From NCBI GenBank assembly GCA_040880405.1, contig JBBDIM010000180.1:1-13204 (forward strand): DNA of 13,204 bases. Reading direction: 5' to 3'. The DNA comes from JBBDIM01 sp040880405. GTDB lineage: Bacteria > Planctomycetota > Planctomycetia > Pirellulales > Pirellulaceae. Under the pieces are notes generated by a model. The model did no database searches and had not been told where the DNA came from. It worked only from the letters and a program-made list of their open reading frames with translations. The position numbers and the translations under genes were made by a program. Positions 1-6,892 of this stretch are shown here, piece after piece (position 1 is the first letter of the stretch; every line of letters begins with the position of its first letter).

Positions 1-3
1 CCT

Positions 4-42
4 CGGGCCGCGTCAATCGGAGTTGCCGAGCCCAACGGCCCG
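4..42. other. nested inverted repeat at left edge
   Basis: CGGGCCG (4-10) is matched exactly by CGGCCCG (36-42). Inside it TCGG (17-20) pairs with CCGA (26-29) around a five-base loop, leaving two six-base internal loops. It lies downstream of the regulator gene that ends at 162 on the minus strand. It has no T-tract on either strand, so it is not a standard intrinsic terminator. Nothing else was recognised in 1-161. The feature may belong to a unit cut off by the window edge. Confidence 0.25.
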
Positions 43-161
43 TCCGCTCCCAGAGCAGGCATGCCTTGCGGTTCACCATCAATTTCTCACTAGGTTTATG
101 GTAGAAGGGATCGCTTCACCTGACAACCGGATCGAGGGAGGCCCACGGCTCAGGAGGCAGC

Positions 162-1544
162 CTAATCCGCGTCCTCAATCCGTAATTGTTCCAGGCGGCG
201 ATGGAGCCGTGGACGGGAAATCCCGAGCATTTCCGCCGCTTTGGTCTTGTTACCGTGGGTTTGCCGCAAGGCCCGCACAATCAGCTCCTGCTCCACCTCC
301 AACAGGAAGTCATCGAGCTGGGTGGGCGGATCTTCCTGTCCCCTACTCTCCTCCCCTGCCCCGGGGATTCGATCGAGCGAGAAATCATCGCCGGAGAGCA
401 TCGCGTGAGTCGAGCGTGCGTGGGCCTGGCGAACTACCTCGGCCAATTCATCCAAATTGCCGGGCCACGGCATTTGAATCATCCGTTCCAGGATATCAGA
501 CTCGATGCCGCGGACCTGATGCTTCGACTGAAGATTCAGCTCTTCGATCACCGCCTGAGCAATCAGCGGAATGTCCTCCGGTCGATCACACAGCGGTGGC
601 AAGGCGATCTCCAAGGTCGAAAGCCGATAGGCCAAGTCTTCACGAAACGCCCCCTTAGCGGCGAGGGCCAAGAGCGACTCGCGCGCGGTACAGACGATCC
701 GCCAGTCGGCACCTGTCCGCTGCATCGTGTGCAGCAGCGCCGATTGGGCCGATAGCTCCAGACGATCAGCCCCCAGCAGGATCAGCGAGGCCTGTTCGTC
801 CCCCTGGTCGGCGTCCTCGGCCAATTGGCTGAGAAAGGCCCGCACCGACGACTGCATGATCTCCGCGTCCATCAGGTCCCCTTGCAGCGACATCACTCGG
901 CGTGGATCGCCCGGCCCGGAACGATAGCAAATCGAGCGAGCGACCTGTTCCGTCCCACTTCCGGCCGCGCCATGCACGACGACCGGCATAGGAGTCGCCG
1001 CGGCCAGTTCAATCTGCTTCTGGACTCGCTGAATCGCGGTACTCTCCCCCACCAACCGACTGGTCGCGAATCCGGCCCGGAACGCGGAGCGCCAGCGATG
1101 CAGCTCGCTGTGCAGTTGATCCTGATCTGCGGCAGGCACCAAGTCGCTCGCCTGCTCAAGCGGAAACATAGTCAACAAGACCGCGGCCCCAGCGCCGGGG
1201 GATTTCGAATCGATCAGCGGGGTGTAAATCGCGCTCCAATGCAACGCGGGCTGGTCGGTCTGGCCAACGCCTAACTGGATATGCCGGCTCTCCAGCTTGC
1301 CACTAAAGGCATCGGCCGAGGGACAAATATCAGACAGAGCCTGGATCGCCGGCGGCAACTGCCCCAGCACATGAAACTGGGCCTGCTGCCCCAACAAACG
1401 ATCCTCCGGATGCCCCAACACCCGTTGTCCCGCCCCGTTCAAATATCGCAGCACGCGTTGGTCGTCAAACACAAACACCGGCCAACTCGCGGCGTCAAAT
1501 CGATGGACTAAAAACGTGGAGGGCTTGCGAGCGACCGAGGGCAT
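162..1544 (-). CDS. PAS-AAA+-Fis transcriptional regulator with degenerate ATPase core
   Basis: 460 residues laid out like a bacterial enhancer-binding protein of the NtrC class. Residues about 10-125 look like a PAS sensor, about 163-390 an AAA+ domain, and about 420-457 a Fis-type helix-turn-helix (GNKTKAAEMLGISRPRLHRR at 431-450). Family landmarks that survive are FREDLAYRL (300-308, with the two putative arginine fingers R301 and R307), RPEDI (321-325) and WPGN (360-363). Others are broken. The Walker A is GAAGSGTE (192-199), with Thr for Lys. The Walker B strand SLILLGAD (253-260) lacks the usual LFLDE. No GAFTGA sigma-54 contact loop is visible. The sensor II arginine after WPGN is Asp (WPGNLDEL). 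It therefore probably binds DNA without ATP hydrolysis or sigma-54 activation; that is inference. It is divergent from the M20 peptidase gene, and a 10-bp palindrome lies 20 bases upstream of its ATG. The ligand and targets are unknown. There is no sign of a frameshift. Confidence 0.85.
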   Translation of the reverse strand: MPSVARKPSTFLVHRFDAASWPVFVFDDQRVLRYLNGAGQRVLGHPEDRLLGQQAQFHVLGQLPPAIQALSDICPSADAFSGKLESRHIQLGVGQTDQPALHWSAIYTPLIDSKSPGAGAAVLLTMFPLEQASDLVPAADQDQLHSELHRWRSAFRAGFATSRLVGESTAIQRVQKQIELAAATPMPVVVHGAAGSGTEQVARSICYRSGPGDPRRVMSLQGDLMDAEIMQSSVRAFLSQLAEDADQGDEQASLILLGADRLELSAQSALLHTMQRTGADWRIVCTARESLLALAAKGAFREDLAYRLSTLEIALPPLCDRPEDIPLIAQAVIEELNLQSKHQVRGIESDILERMIQMPWPGNLDELAEVVRQAHARSTHAMLSGDDFSLDRIPGAGEESRGQEDPPTQLDDFLLEVEQELIVRALRQTHGNKTKAAEMLGISRPRLHRRLEQLRIEDAD

Positions 1545-1564
1545 GGTGGCGTGGCGTCCTGAGT

Positions 1565-1574
1565 GTTTCGAAAC
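1565..1574. promoter_or_regulatory. palindrome GTTTCGAAAC upstream of the PAS-AAA+-Fis gene
   Basis: A perfect 10-bp palindrome 20 bases before the ATG at 1544 on the minus strand. Fis-type HTH regulators bind dyad-symmetric sites, so autoregulation is conceivable. The site is short and could occur by chance. Confidence 0.25.
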
Positions 1575-1605
1575 GGTGCATCCAGCTACTAGGATAACAG
1601 GTAGT

Positions 1606-1617
1606 GCCAGCGCTGGC
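1606..1617. promoter_or_regulatory. palindrome GCCAGCGCTGGC in the divergent intergenic region
   Basis: A perfect 12-bp palindrome in the 194-base spacer between the divergently transcribed regulator and M20 peptidase genes. It could be an operator shared by both, or a copy of a dispersed genomic repeat. The window alone cannot distinguish these. No convincing -35/-10 pair was recognised in the spacer. Confidence 0.3.
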
Positions 1618-1738
1618 GTGCCCCTGGATTTAGCAAACGCACCCGCTTGCCCAACTAGCTGGAAGGCTCACAATAGGCGGTGAAGCGGAAAAGCCGACAG
1701 GACCACCCTGAACCATCAAGCAGTGGCGGAGCACGCGT

Positions 1739-2950
1739 GTGAAGGAAGCAATGGAGATCGATGTTGTTGAGCTGACCCAGCGGTTGGTGCAAATTCCGAG
1801 CGTGAACCCGATGGGACACGCCGTCGAAGGTGAGATTTACCTCGAACACCGAGTGACCGACTTCCTGCAAAGCTGGTTCGAGCAGCAAGGCTTGGCCTTT
1901 GAGCGGACCACGGTCGACGCCGGTCGCGACAACATCGTCGCCATCCTGCCGGGCGTGGCGGCCGGGACACCGGATGAGCGGATCCTGGTACTGGAAGCCC
2001 ATCAGGATACCGTACCGATCGATGGGATGGTGGTGGAACCGTTTTGCGGCCAGATCGAAGGGGGCCGCCTGTATGGGCGAGGCGCGGTCGATATCAAAGG
2101 GGGCATGGCGACCATGCTGGCCTGTGTGGCGGAGCTAAAGCGAGAACCCTCGCCCAATCTGCCCACCATCGTGCTGGCCTGTACCGTGAACGAGGAATGC
2201 GGTTTTACCGGCGCGACCGCCTTGGCCCGACAGTGGCGCGATTCGCAGTCGAAATTGGTGACACGCATCCCGGACGCGATGATCGTCTCTGAGCCGACCA
2301 GTTTTCAGGTGGTGGTCGCGCACAAAGGGGTTGTCCGCTGGAAATGCCATACCGGCGGGGTCGCGGCGCATAGCAGCCGTCCGATGGAGGGAGACAACGC
2401 GATCTACCGCATGGCCGATGTCCTGCAAGCGATCCGAGGGTACGATACCGAACTGTTTTCGGCGCATGCCGGCCAAGACCTGCTCGAAATGCCGACCATC
2501 AGCGTCGGGACGATCGAAGGGGGCGTCAGCGTCAATACGGTGGCGGACCACTGCGTGATCGAGATCGATCGTCGCTTGACGCCTGGCCAGTCTCCGCACG
2601 AGGCCCGAGAGGCCTTGATTCAGTACATTGCCAGCCATGTGGGTGATGTGAGCCGAATCACGCATGAACCGGCCTACATGTACTCTCCGGGGCTAGTCGA
2701 GACGCCGGAGAACCAGCGATTGGCGCGGCATATCATCCAGTGCGCCGCGCGGCTGGGAATCACCAGCGATACCGATCGGGTGCCCTACGGCACCAACTGC
2801 CCACCCTATCACGAGATCGGCATCCCGACGGTGGTCTTCGGCCCCGGCGACATCGCCCAGGCCCACACCAAGGACGAGTTCGTCGAAGTCGAAGCCCTGC
2901 GTCAAGGGACGGCTGCCCTGGTCGAAGTGTGTCGAAACTATCACGATTAG
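1739..2950 (+). CDS. M20 family metallopeptidase/deacylase (ArgE/DapE/aminoacylase-like)
   Basis: 403 residues, full length for the family. These are cytoplasmic di-zinc amidohydrolases that remove an acyl or aminoacyl group from a small substrate such as N-acetylornithine or N-succinyl-diaminopimelate. Signature residues by position: EAHQDTVP with H88 and D90; GRGAVDIKGG with bridging D118; NEECG with general base E152 and zinc ligand E153; SEP with E185; and C-terminal ligand H376 in AQAHTKDE. The lid/dimerisation domain (about 195-305) contains H211 in GGVAAHSSRP. All expected catalytic positions are present. The GTG start at 1739 has GGAG at 1728-1731 with seven-base spacing; an ATG at 1751 is the alternative. 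A strong terminator follows the stop. The exact substrate cannot be assigned from sequence, and no arginine or lysine pathway gene is nearby. It could equally be a dipeptidase or carboxypeptidase of the same superfamily. Confidence 0.93.
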   Translation: MKEAMEIDVVELTQRLVQIPSVNPMGHAVEGEIYLEHRVTDFLQSWFEQQGLAFERTTVDAGRDNIVAILPGVAAGTPDERILVLEAHQDTVPIDGMVVEPFCGQIEGGRLYGRGAVDIKGGMATMLACVAELKREPSPNLPTIVLACTVNEECGFTGATALARQWRDSQSKLVTRIPDAMIVSEPTSFQVVVAHKGVVRWKCHTGGVAAHSSRPMEGDNAIYRMADVLQAIRGYDTELFSAHAGQDLLEMPTISVGTIEGGVSVNTVADHCVIEIDRRLTPGQSPHEAREALIQYIASHVGDVSRITHEPAYMYSPGLVETPENQRLARHIIQCAARLGITSDTDRVPYGTNCPPYHEIGIPTVVFGPGDIAQAHTKDEFVEVEALRQGTAALVEVCRNYHD

Positions 2951-2960
2951 TGCCGCGCGC

Positions 2961-2995
2961 AAAAAAAGACTCCCGGGCGGTCGGGAGTCTTTTTA
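2961..2995. terminator. bidirectional rho-independent terminator
   Basis: AAAAAGACTCCCG (2963-2975) pairs exactly with CGGGAGTCTTTTT (2982-2994) around a six-base loop. It has five T on the plus strand and a seven-A run (2961-2967) that gives a U-tract on the minus strand. It begins eleven bases after the M20 stop and lies between convergent genes, so it can end the M20 transcript on plus and the 3049-3372 transcript on minus. Confidence 0.93.
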
Positions 2996-3048
2996 TTGCA
3001 GGGTTGGTTGCCCAGCGAACTGGGCAACCGAGGGTGTGATATCTCGGA

Positions 3049-3372
3049 TTAAAAGATATCCAGTTGAAAATGGGCGCCCGAGTGGTAGGTGCGGCTGTTC
3101 GGGTAGTAGTTTTGCCATCCCTTGTTGTAAACCGGGATACGCATTTCCTGCGGGTAGCGGTAGTACAGGCTCTCGCGACTGCGATAGTACTCGGCACCCT
3201 GAAAGTTTTGCGGGTAGTAGACATACGGGTAGTGATAAAATCGCTCCCAGTCGTAGCTACCGTAGGTACCGCCCCAGACACGCCCGTAACCCTGTTCTTG
3301 GGCACTAGCGGTGCTAGCCGCTGCTACGAGCATCGCGGCGAAACTCATTCCTAACACGATGCGTCGAAACAT
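3049..3372 (-). CDS. small tyrosine-rich exported protein
   Basis: 107 residues. A typical Sec signal peptide (MFRRIVLG, a hydrophobic stretch, then ASTASA) predicts cleavage after A24 and a mature chain of 83 residues. About one residue in five of the mature chain is Tyr (17 of 83), with many aromatic pairs (FYHYPYVYYPQNF at 45-57), no Cys, and conserved-looking basic patches (MRIPVYNKGW). From memory, proteins with this YHYPYVYYPQNF pattern recur in planctomycetes and some carry the automatic name 'calmodulin-binding protein'. I could not check this, and the name has no support here. The ATG is preceded on the minus strand by a purine-rich GGGGGAAG. It is probably monocistronic, ending at the bidirectional terminator. 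The function is unknown; a periplasmic or envelope structural role is a guess. Confidence 0.8.
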   Translation of the reverse strand: MFRRIVLGMSFAAMLVAAASTASAQEQGYGRVWGGTYGSYDWERFYHYPYVYYPQNFQGAEYYRSRESLYYRYPQEMRIPVYNKGWQNYYPNSRTYHSGAHFQLDIF

Positions 3373-3490
3373 CGAACTTCCCCCAAATCATGGATCGAAT
3401 CATTGGCGAAGCGGGTGAAGATCACCGTGGCGCCAAGGCAATGCGGATCAGCACCGCACTAATACAATCGGCCCTTGGGGGCATTCGGCA

Positions 3491-3515
3491 TTAAAAGAAA
3501 ATCCGGCAAAACCGG
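3491..3515 (-). terminator. weak candidate terminator after the MBL-fold gene
   Basis: Read on the minus strand, CCGG-TTTTG-CCGG is followed by ATTTTCTTTT. The stem is only four base pairs, so termination strength is doubtful. It lies about 70 bases downstream of the stop at 3586. A 12-bp palindrome GGACGCGCGTCC (3559-3570) sits between. Confidence 0.35.
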
Positions 3516-3585
3516 CATAGTCGGCCCGCTGGCGAAGTTTGCCGCTTGGGGCAATCCGGGACGCGCGTCCTCATGCCAGCAGAGC

Positions 3586-4368
3586 TTACTTAGGCAGTTT
3601 CTCGGCGACGATCTCCGCTTCCCATTCGTCCATCAAGGGCCAATCGATGGCGCACGTCCCGAAGTCGGCCATGTGGAGATAGCTGGAAAGCCGCGCGATG
3701 GTCTTGTCGAGCATCGCGTCATCCTTGCGGAAGATCGGCCCGTGGCTCGGCAACAGCCATTTCACGTCGCTCGCGCGGATTCGCTTGAGCGAAGCGATAA
3801 AGTCCTCAATGTCGCTACCATGGTGGGCGTCGATCGCGCCAACACAGCCATCGCGATAGATGTTATCACCGGAGAACAGCAGATCTCCCATCCGGAAACT
3901 GAGTTGGCTGTCGGTGTGACCGGGTGTGTGCCAAACCTCCAGCTTCAACTTGCCGACCGTGATAATATCCCCTTCGCTGACCTGATGCTCGATCTTGACC
4001 GGGGGCATCTCCAGGTGGATATCCTGGGCCGAGATCTCGGCGAAGGTGCGGAGCTTGTCACCCTGTTCCAGTGGTTCGACAGCCAGAGGGTGTGAGGTGA
4101 CGGTCGTCCCTAAGGCCTGCTTGGCCTTGGCCAAACCCTGGATGTGATCGACGTCGGCATGGGTCGCAATCAACGTCTTGCAGTGAGCCAGGGGGAAGTC
4201 CATCTTCCGGATCAGCTCGACATACTCGTCGACCGTTTCATCGTAGCCGATGTCGATAAGCACCCACTCGTTTTCATCGTACACGAGATAGACATTGCAA
4301 CCGAGCAGTTCGCCCGCTTGGTAATTCAACTCGATGACATTGGGGAAGATCTCTTTTTTCGGCAACAT
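3586..4368 (-). CDS. metallo-beta-lactamase-fold hydrolase
   Basis: 260 residues with no signal peptide, so cytoplasmic. The MBL-fold landmarks are in order: D39 in LIDIGYDET, the metal motif THADVDH (H70, D72, D74, H75), HTPGHT with H151, LLFSGDNI with D168, and LLPSHGP with H209. The second position of the classical HxHxDH motif is Asp (HxDxDH), a substitution that occurs in some MBL subfamilies and may change the site-1 metal. The overall layout (GCNVYLVYDENEWVLID near the N-terminus, HTPGHTDSQLS, GDNIYRDGCVG) is that of glyoxalase II-like or flavodiiron-related hydrolases rather than RNase Z or antibiotic beta-lactamases. The substrate is unknown. The ATG at 4368 lacks an obvious Shine-Dalgarno. 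It is separated from its neighbours by 213 and 161 bases, so it is probably transcribed on its own. Confidence 0.9.
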   Translation of the reverse strand: MLPKKEIFPNVIELNYQAGELLGCNVYLVYDENEWVLIDIGYDETVDEYVELIRKMDFPLAHCKTLIATHADVDHIQGLAKAKQALGTTVTSHPLAVEPLEQGDKLRTFAEISAQDIHLEMPPVKIEHQVSEGDIITVGKLKLEVWHTPGHTDSQLSFRMGDLLFSGDNIYRDGCVGAIDAHHGSDIEDFIASLKRIRASDVKWLLPSHGPIFRKDDAMLDKTIARLSSYLHMADFGTCAIDWPLMDEWEAEIVAEKLPK

Positions 4369-4444
4369 ACACGTGTCGATAAGATAGGGGAAATTGGCAA
4401 AGGCACTGCCAGAATCTTACCTTGCCAACCAGCGAAACCACAAC

Positions 4445-4461
4445 CCGCCACCCGGCGGTGG
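4445..4461. other. GC-rich alternative hairpins downstream of the orphan gene
   Basis: CCGCC (4445-4449) can pair with GGCGG (4454-4458), or CCACC (4448-4452) with GGTGG (4457-4461). The two are mutually exclusive and each has a four-base loop. There is no T-tract on either strand. It lies between the MBL gene start and the end of the gene at 4530. It may slow or process the transcript of the latter; the role is unproven. Confidence 0.25.
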
Positions 4462-4529
4462 AATTCAGAATCCGGTGAATTGGCCCTGCGAAGCTGACAA
4501 AGGTCCGTTAGCCTAGGCGATCGATCAGG

Positions 4530-4769
4530 TTAAGCACGTCGCTTGAAACTCGCGACCAGATCTCGGGCCGGGTCGGTGGGGCGGAGTTCGCTTGGCTCTT
4601 CCGCCATCCGCTGCCAGACCAAGTTGGCGTCGTACCAGGTGAAGTTCATGTCTTCGCGATTGGCGAACTCGCACAGCGATTCAAGCGCCTTTTGTTCCTC
4701 CCCTTCACGGAAGGCCCAGACGAACGTCTCACCATTTTTCTCGAAAACCAGTGCGTTTAATGTAAGCAT
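4530..4769 (-). CDS. hypothetical protein, 79 residues
   Basis: I do not recognise this protein. From the ATG at 4769 it reads MLTLNALVFEKNGETFVWAF..., a soluble, acidic-then-basic small protein with no Cys, no signal peptide and no membrane segment. It ends ARDLVASFKRRA. The N-terminal strand-like stretch followed by EEQKALESLCEFANREDMNF suggests a small alpha/beta fold. The start was chosen because the minus strand carries GGAAGGGGGA seven bases before this ATG. An in-frame ATG at 4814 would add 15 residues (MAVKRLRLSRKGEWA) but translates straight through that purine-rich site. The good ribosome site and balanced composition support a real gene. Neighbours give no clue to its job. Confidence 0.6.
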   Translation of the reverse strand: MLTLNALVFEKNGETFVWAFREGEEQKALESLCEFANREDMNFTWYDANLVWQRMAEEPSELRPTDPARDLVASFKRRA

Positions 4770-5214
4770 TGCCCATTCCCCCTTCCGACTTAAACGAAGT
4801 CGTTTCACTGCCACTCGGTGATAACCGCTGGCGACTCGACCGGCTTAACCGAAGACGCTTGCCCATCTTCGTTCAACCGACTCTTTGTATTCCCGCCACG
4901 CACATCCGGTCGGAAGCTGGCCCCACGCGAACATGACTCGTCGTGGCGGGTAAATCGTATGTCAAAGAATACTCACCTGGAACAGTCGATCCAAGCGCAG
5001 TTTTTTTGTGGGTTTCCGTACCGCACCATCGCCAGTTGATTGCAAGACGCCTGGCTGAGGTTAAAACCAGCGCGGAAGACCGGAATGAAAGGCCGCAAAG
5101 CCGCCGTAACGGAAACCGTGATCCCATAATCGGGCACTTGACCAAATTGAGGAATCTTAGAAGGCGGAAACGGCAATCGAGGTACCGCGATAAAAAACTC
5201 CGCGCGATCTCCGC
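4770..5214. other. 445-base stretch with no convincing gene, rich in inverted repeats
   Basis: Both strands have only short open frames with unnatural composition, or frames that need a TTG start, so no gene is called. What is visible: CCCGCCACG (4892-4900) with exact partner CGTGGCGGG (4942-4950); a T7 run (5001-5007); GGTTTCCGT (5011-5019) with exact partner ACGGAAACC (5109-5117); and inside the latter GCCAG/CTGGC (5031-5035/5051-5055) and GGTT/AACC (5059-5062/5065-5068). It lies downstream of the nnrD operon and upstream of the 79-residue gene, so it should hold that gene's promoter and the operon's end. A structured RNA is possible. Confidence 0.5.
5011..5117. ncRNA. candidate structured RNA element (strand unknown)
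   Basis: Nine-base exact arms (5011-5019 and 5109-5117) enclose 89 bases containing further short helices (5031-5035/5051-5055, and 5054-5056 plus 5059-5062 with 5065-5071). A long closing helix with nested hairpins resembles a folded RNA. No family was recognised and no terminator follows on either strand. This is a candidate from base pairing only. Confidence 0.2.
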
Positions 5215-6078
5215 TCAACGCCCTGTGTCACGGTACACCTTCCACGCCTCAGGAATCGACTCAATCAGATCGCTCGCGATCATCCCCTCCTGACTCAAGC
5301 GCTCGGCCGCCAGATCTCCGGCCAGCCCATGCAAATAGACGCCCAGCGAGGCCGCCTCAAACGGCTTCATCCCCTGACACACCAACGCCGTGATCAGACC
5401 GGTTAGGACATCCCCGGTTCCGCCGGTTCCCATCCCCGGGTTGCCTGTCTCGTTGACGTAGTTTTTCTGGCCATCGGTCACGAGTGTACGGGCCCCTTTA
5501 AGTACCAGCACGCATCCAAACTTTTTTGCCGCGTCTGGAGCGATCGCTCGAGCTTCATCCATGGAAACCTTGTCGTTGCCAGTCAGGCGACGAAACTCGC
5601 CCAGGTGGGGCGTCAGCACACGGGGCCCACCGGGATGGCGTAGATCTTCAGGCGAATTCGCCAAGGCATTGAGGCCGTCGGCGTCGATCACCAATGGTGT
5701 TTTCAGTTGCCGATAGAGCCCCGCCACCAACAGTCGCAACCCCGGCGTGGTCCCCAACCCGGGACCAATGGCGAGGCACTGGGTTTTTTCGGCCCATTCT
5801 TGCAGCAGTTTGTTGGCCCTGAGTGAGACCCGACCCCCTCGATCTTCGGGGAGCCCCAGGGTCATGCACGAGGGTTCAAACCGCGATACAGCATCCAACA
5901 GCGAACCGGCGGTCCCCACGGTTACCAACCCCGCCCCCCCACGCATGCAGGCGATGCCGGACATTGCCACCGAACCCACCATGCCTGGCGATCCCCCCAC
6001 GATCAACGCGCGACCGTAGCTACCCTTATGCCCGTGGCTATCACGCGGTGGCAAGTGGGGAATCTTTGGCGAGCTCAT
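5215..6078 (-). CDS. nnrD: ADP/ATP-dependent NAD(P)H-hydrate dehydratase
   Basis: 287 residues, the size of the stand-alone C-terminal YjeF domain (ribokinase-like fold). It dehydrates (S)-NADHX and NADPHX back to NADH and NADPH at the expense of ADP or ATP, a metabolite-repair step in the cytoplasm. Visible signatures are HKGSYGRALIVGGSPGMVG (17-35), GPGLG (105-109), VIDADGLNAL (130-139), LTPHLGE (155-161), LKGA (193-196) and the nucleotide/catalytic loop NPGMGTGGTGDVL (213-225, with D223 as expected base). The N-terminal epimerase half (NnrE), fused in E. coli, is absent here and not encoded nearby. It is the last gene of the operon, 21 bases after larB, with GGAG at nine-base spacing before the ATG. 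No strong terminator was recognised after it. Confidence 0.95.
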   Translation of the reverse strand: MSSPKIPHLPPRDSHGHKGSYGRALIVGGSPGMVGSVAMSGIACMRGGAGLVTVGTAGSLLDAVSRFEPSCMTLGLPEDRGGRVSLRANKLLQEWAEKTQCLAIGPGLGTTPGLRLLVAGLYRQLKTPLVIDADGLNALANSPEDLRHPGGPRVLTPHLGEFRRLTGNDKVSMDEARAIAPDAAKKFGCVLVLKGARTLVTDGQKNYVNETGNPGMGTGGTGDVLTGLITALVCQGMKPFEAASLGVYLHGLAGDLAAERLSQEGMIASDLIESIPEAWKVYRDTGR

Positions 6079-6099
6079 CCTGGAATTCTCCGTCCACGT

Positions 6100-6885
6100 T
6101 TACTTGCCGCGGGACTCCGCTTTTTGCACGCGTTGAGCAATCAACCCCGCCAAATAGGCACCCTTGAATCCGGCGTCGATGTTCACCACGGTGACGTTCG
6201 AGGCACAACTGTTGAGCATCCCCAATAACGCCGCGACCCCCTGAAAACTGGCCCCATAGCCAACACTCGTTGGAACCGCGATCACCGGGCAGGCCAAATA
6301 TCCACCTACCACACTGGGCAAGGCCCCTTCCATGCCCGCGATCACAATCACCGCGTCCGCATTTTGGATCTCGCCGACCCGTTGGCCAAACCGATGGGGA
6401 CCGGCGACCCCCACGTCATGGATCACTGTTGGCTCGATCCCCATCCAGAGCAGCGTCTGCTTCGCTTCCTCGGAAACCGGCAAGTCGCTCGTTCCAGCGG
6501 TCACCAGCCCCACCCGGCCCCAAGACGCCTTATCGGCGCTAGTGGGGAACCGGAACGTGCGGCCTAACTCACTGTACAGGGCCTCTGGATACCGCTGCGA
6601 GAGCCAGGCCCCTTTCTCCGCGTCGATCCGTGTCGCAAATGGTGTGACGTTCCGCTTTCGCTGCTGCTCGAAGATCTGGGCGATTACTTCCGGCGATTTG
6701 CCTTCGCCATATACCACCTCCGGAAACCCACACCGGGCCTCGCGTTGGTCATCCAGGGTGACCACTTCCATCCTTTCCGCCGACTGCGAGTCGTCCGGAG
6801 CGGTAACCTGTTGGACAAATTCCGCGAGCGGGACCTTTCCGGCTCGGTATTTTTTGGCCCAGGCCTCCAGTTCGTGACGCTTCAT
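6100..6885 (-). CDS. larB: LarB, pyridinium-3,5-biscarboxylic acid mononucleotide synthase
   Basis: 261 residues. LarB carboxylates the ring of nicotinic acid adenine dinucleotide and releases AMP, the first step toward the nickel-pincer nucleotide cofactor of lactate racemase and related enzymes. The C-terminal half is the PurE-like domain: GTSDLPVSEEA (131-141), DVGVAGPHR (157-165), VIAGMEGALPSVVGG (181-195) and PTSVGYGASF (205-214). The N-terminal half carries the LarB-typical RCGFPEVVYGEGKSPE (51-66). Length and motifs are complete. The ATG at 6885 has AAGGA at four-base spacing that overlaps the upstream gene's TAA, so translation is likely coupled. No larC, larE or larA lies in the window, so the cofactor's consumer must be elsewhere. 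Confidence 0.95.
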   Translation of the reverse strand: MKRHELEAWAKKYRAGKVPLAEFVQQVTAPDDSQSAERMEVVTLDDQREARCGFPEVVYGEGKSPEVIAQIFEQQRKRNVTPFATRIDAEKGAWLSQRYPEALYSELGRTFRFPTSADKASWGRVGLVTAGTSDLPVSEEAKQTLLWMGIEPTVIHDVGVAGPHRFGQRVGEIQNADAVIVIAGMEGALPSVVGGYLACPVIAVPTSVGYGASFQGVAALLGMLNSCASNVTVVNIDAGFKGAYLAGLIAQRVQKAESRGK

Positions 6886-6892
6886 CGTTTCC

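Noticed and set aside
23..755. Open frames on the plus strand over the regulator gene
   Set aside because: They are antisense to a well-supported PAS-AAA+-Fis gene, are Pro/Arg-rich and show no domain; they are shadows of high-GC codon use.
2135..2665. 176-residue open frame on the minus strand inside the M20 gene
   Set aside because: The plus-strand frame has complete M20 metal ligands; the antisense frame has none of its own motifs.
4943..5293. 116-residue plus frame and an 81-residue minus frame (4973-5218) in the long gap
   Set aside because: The plus frame runs antisense into nnrD, the minus frame needs a TTG start, and neither shows a domain or ribosome site.
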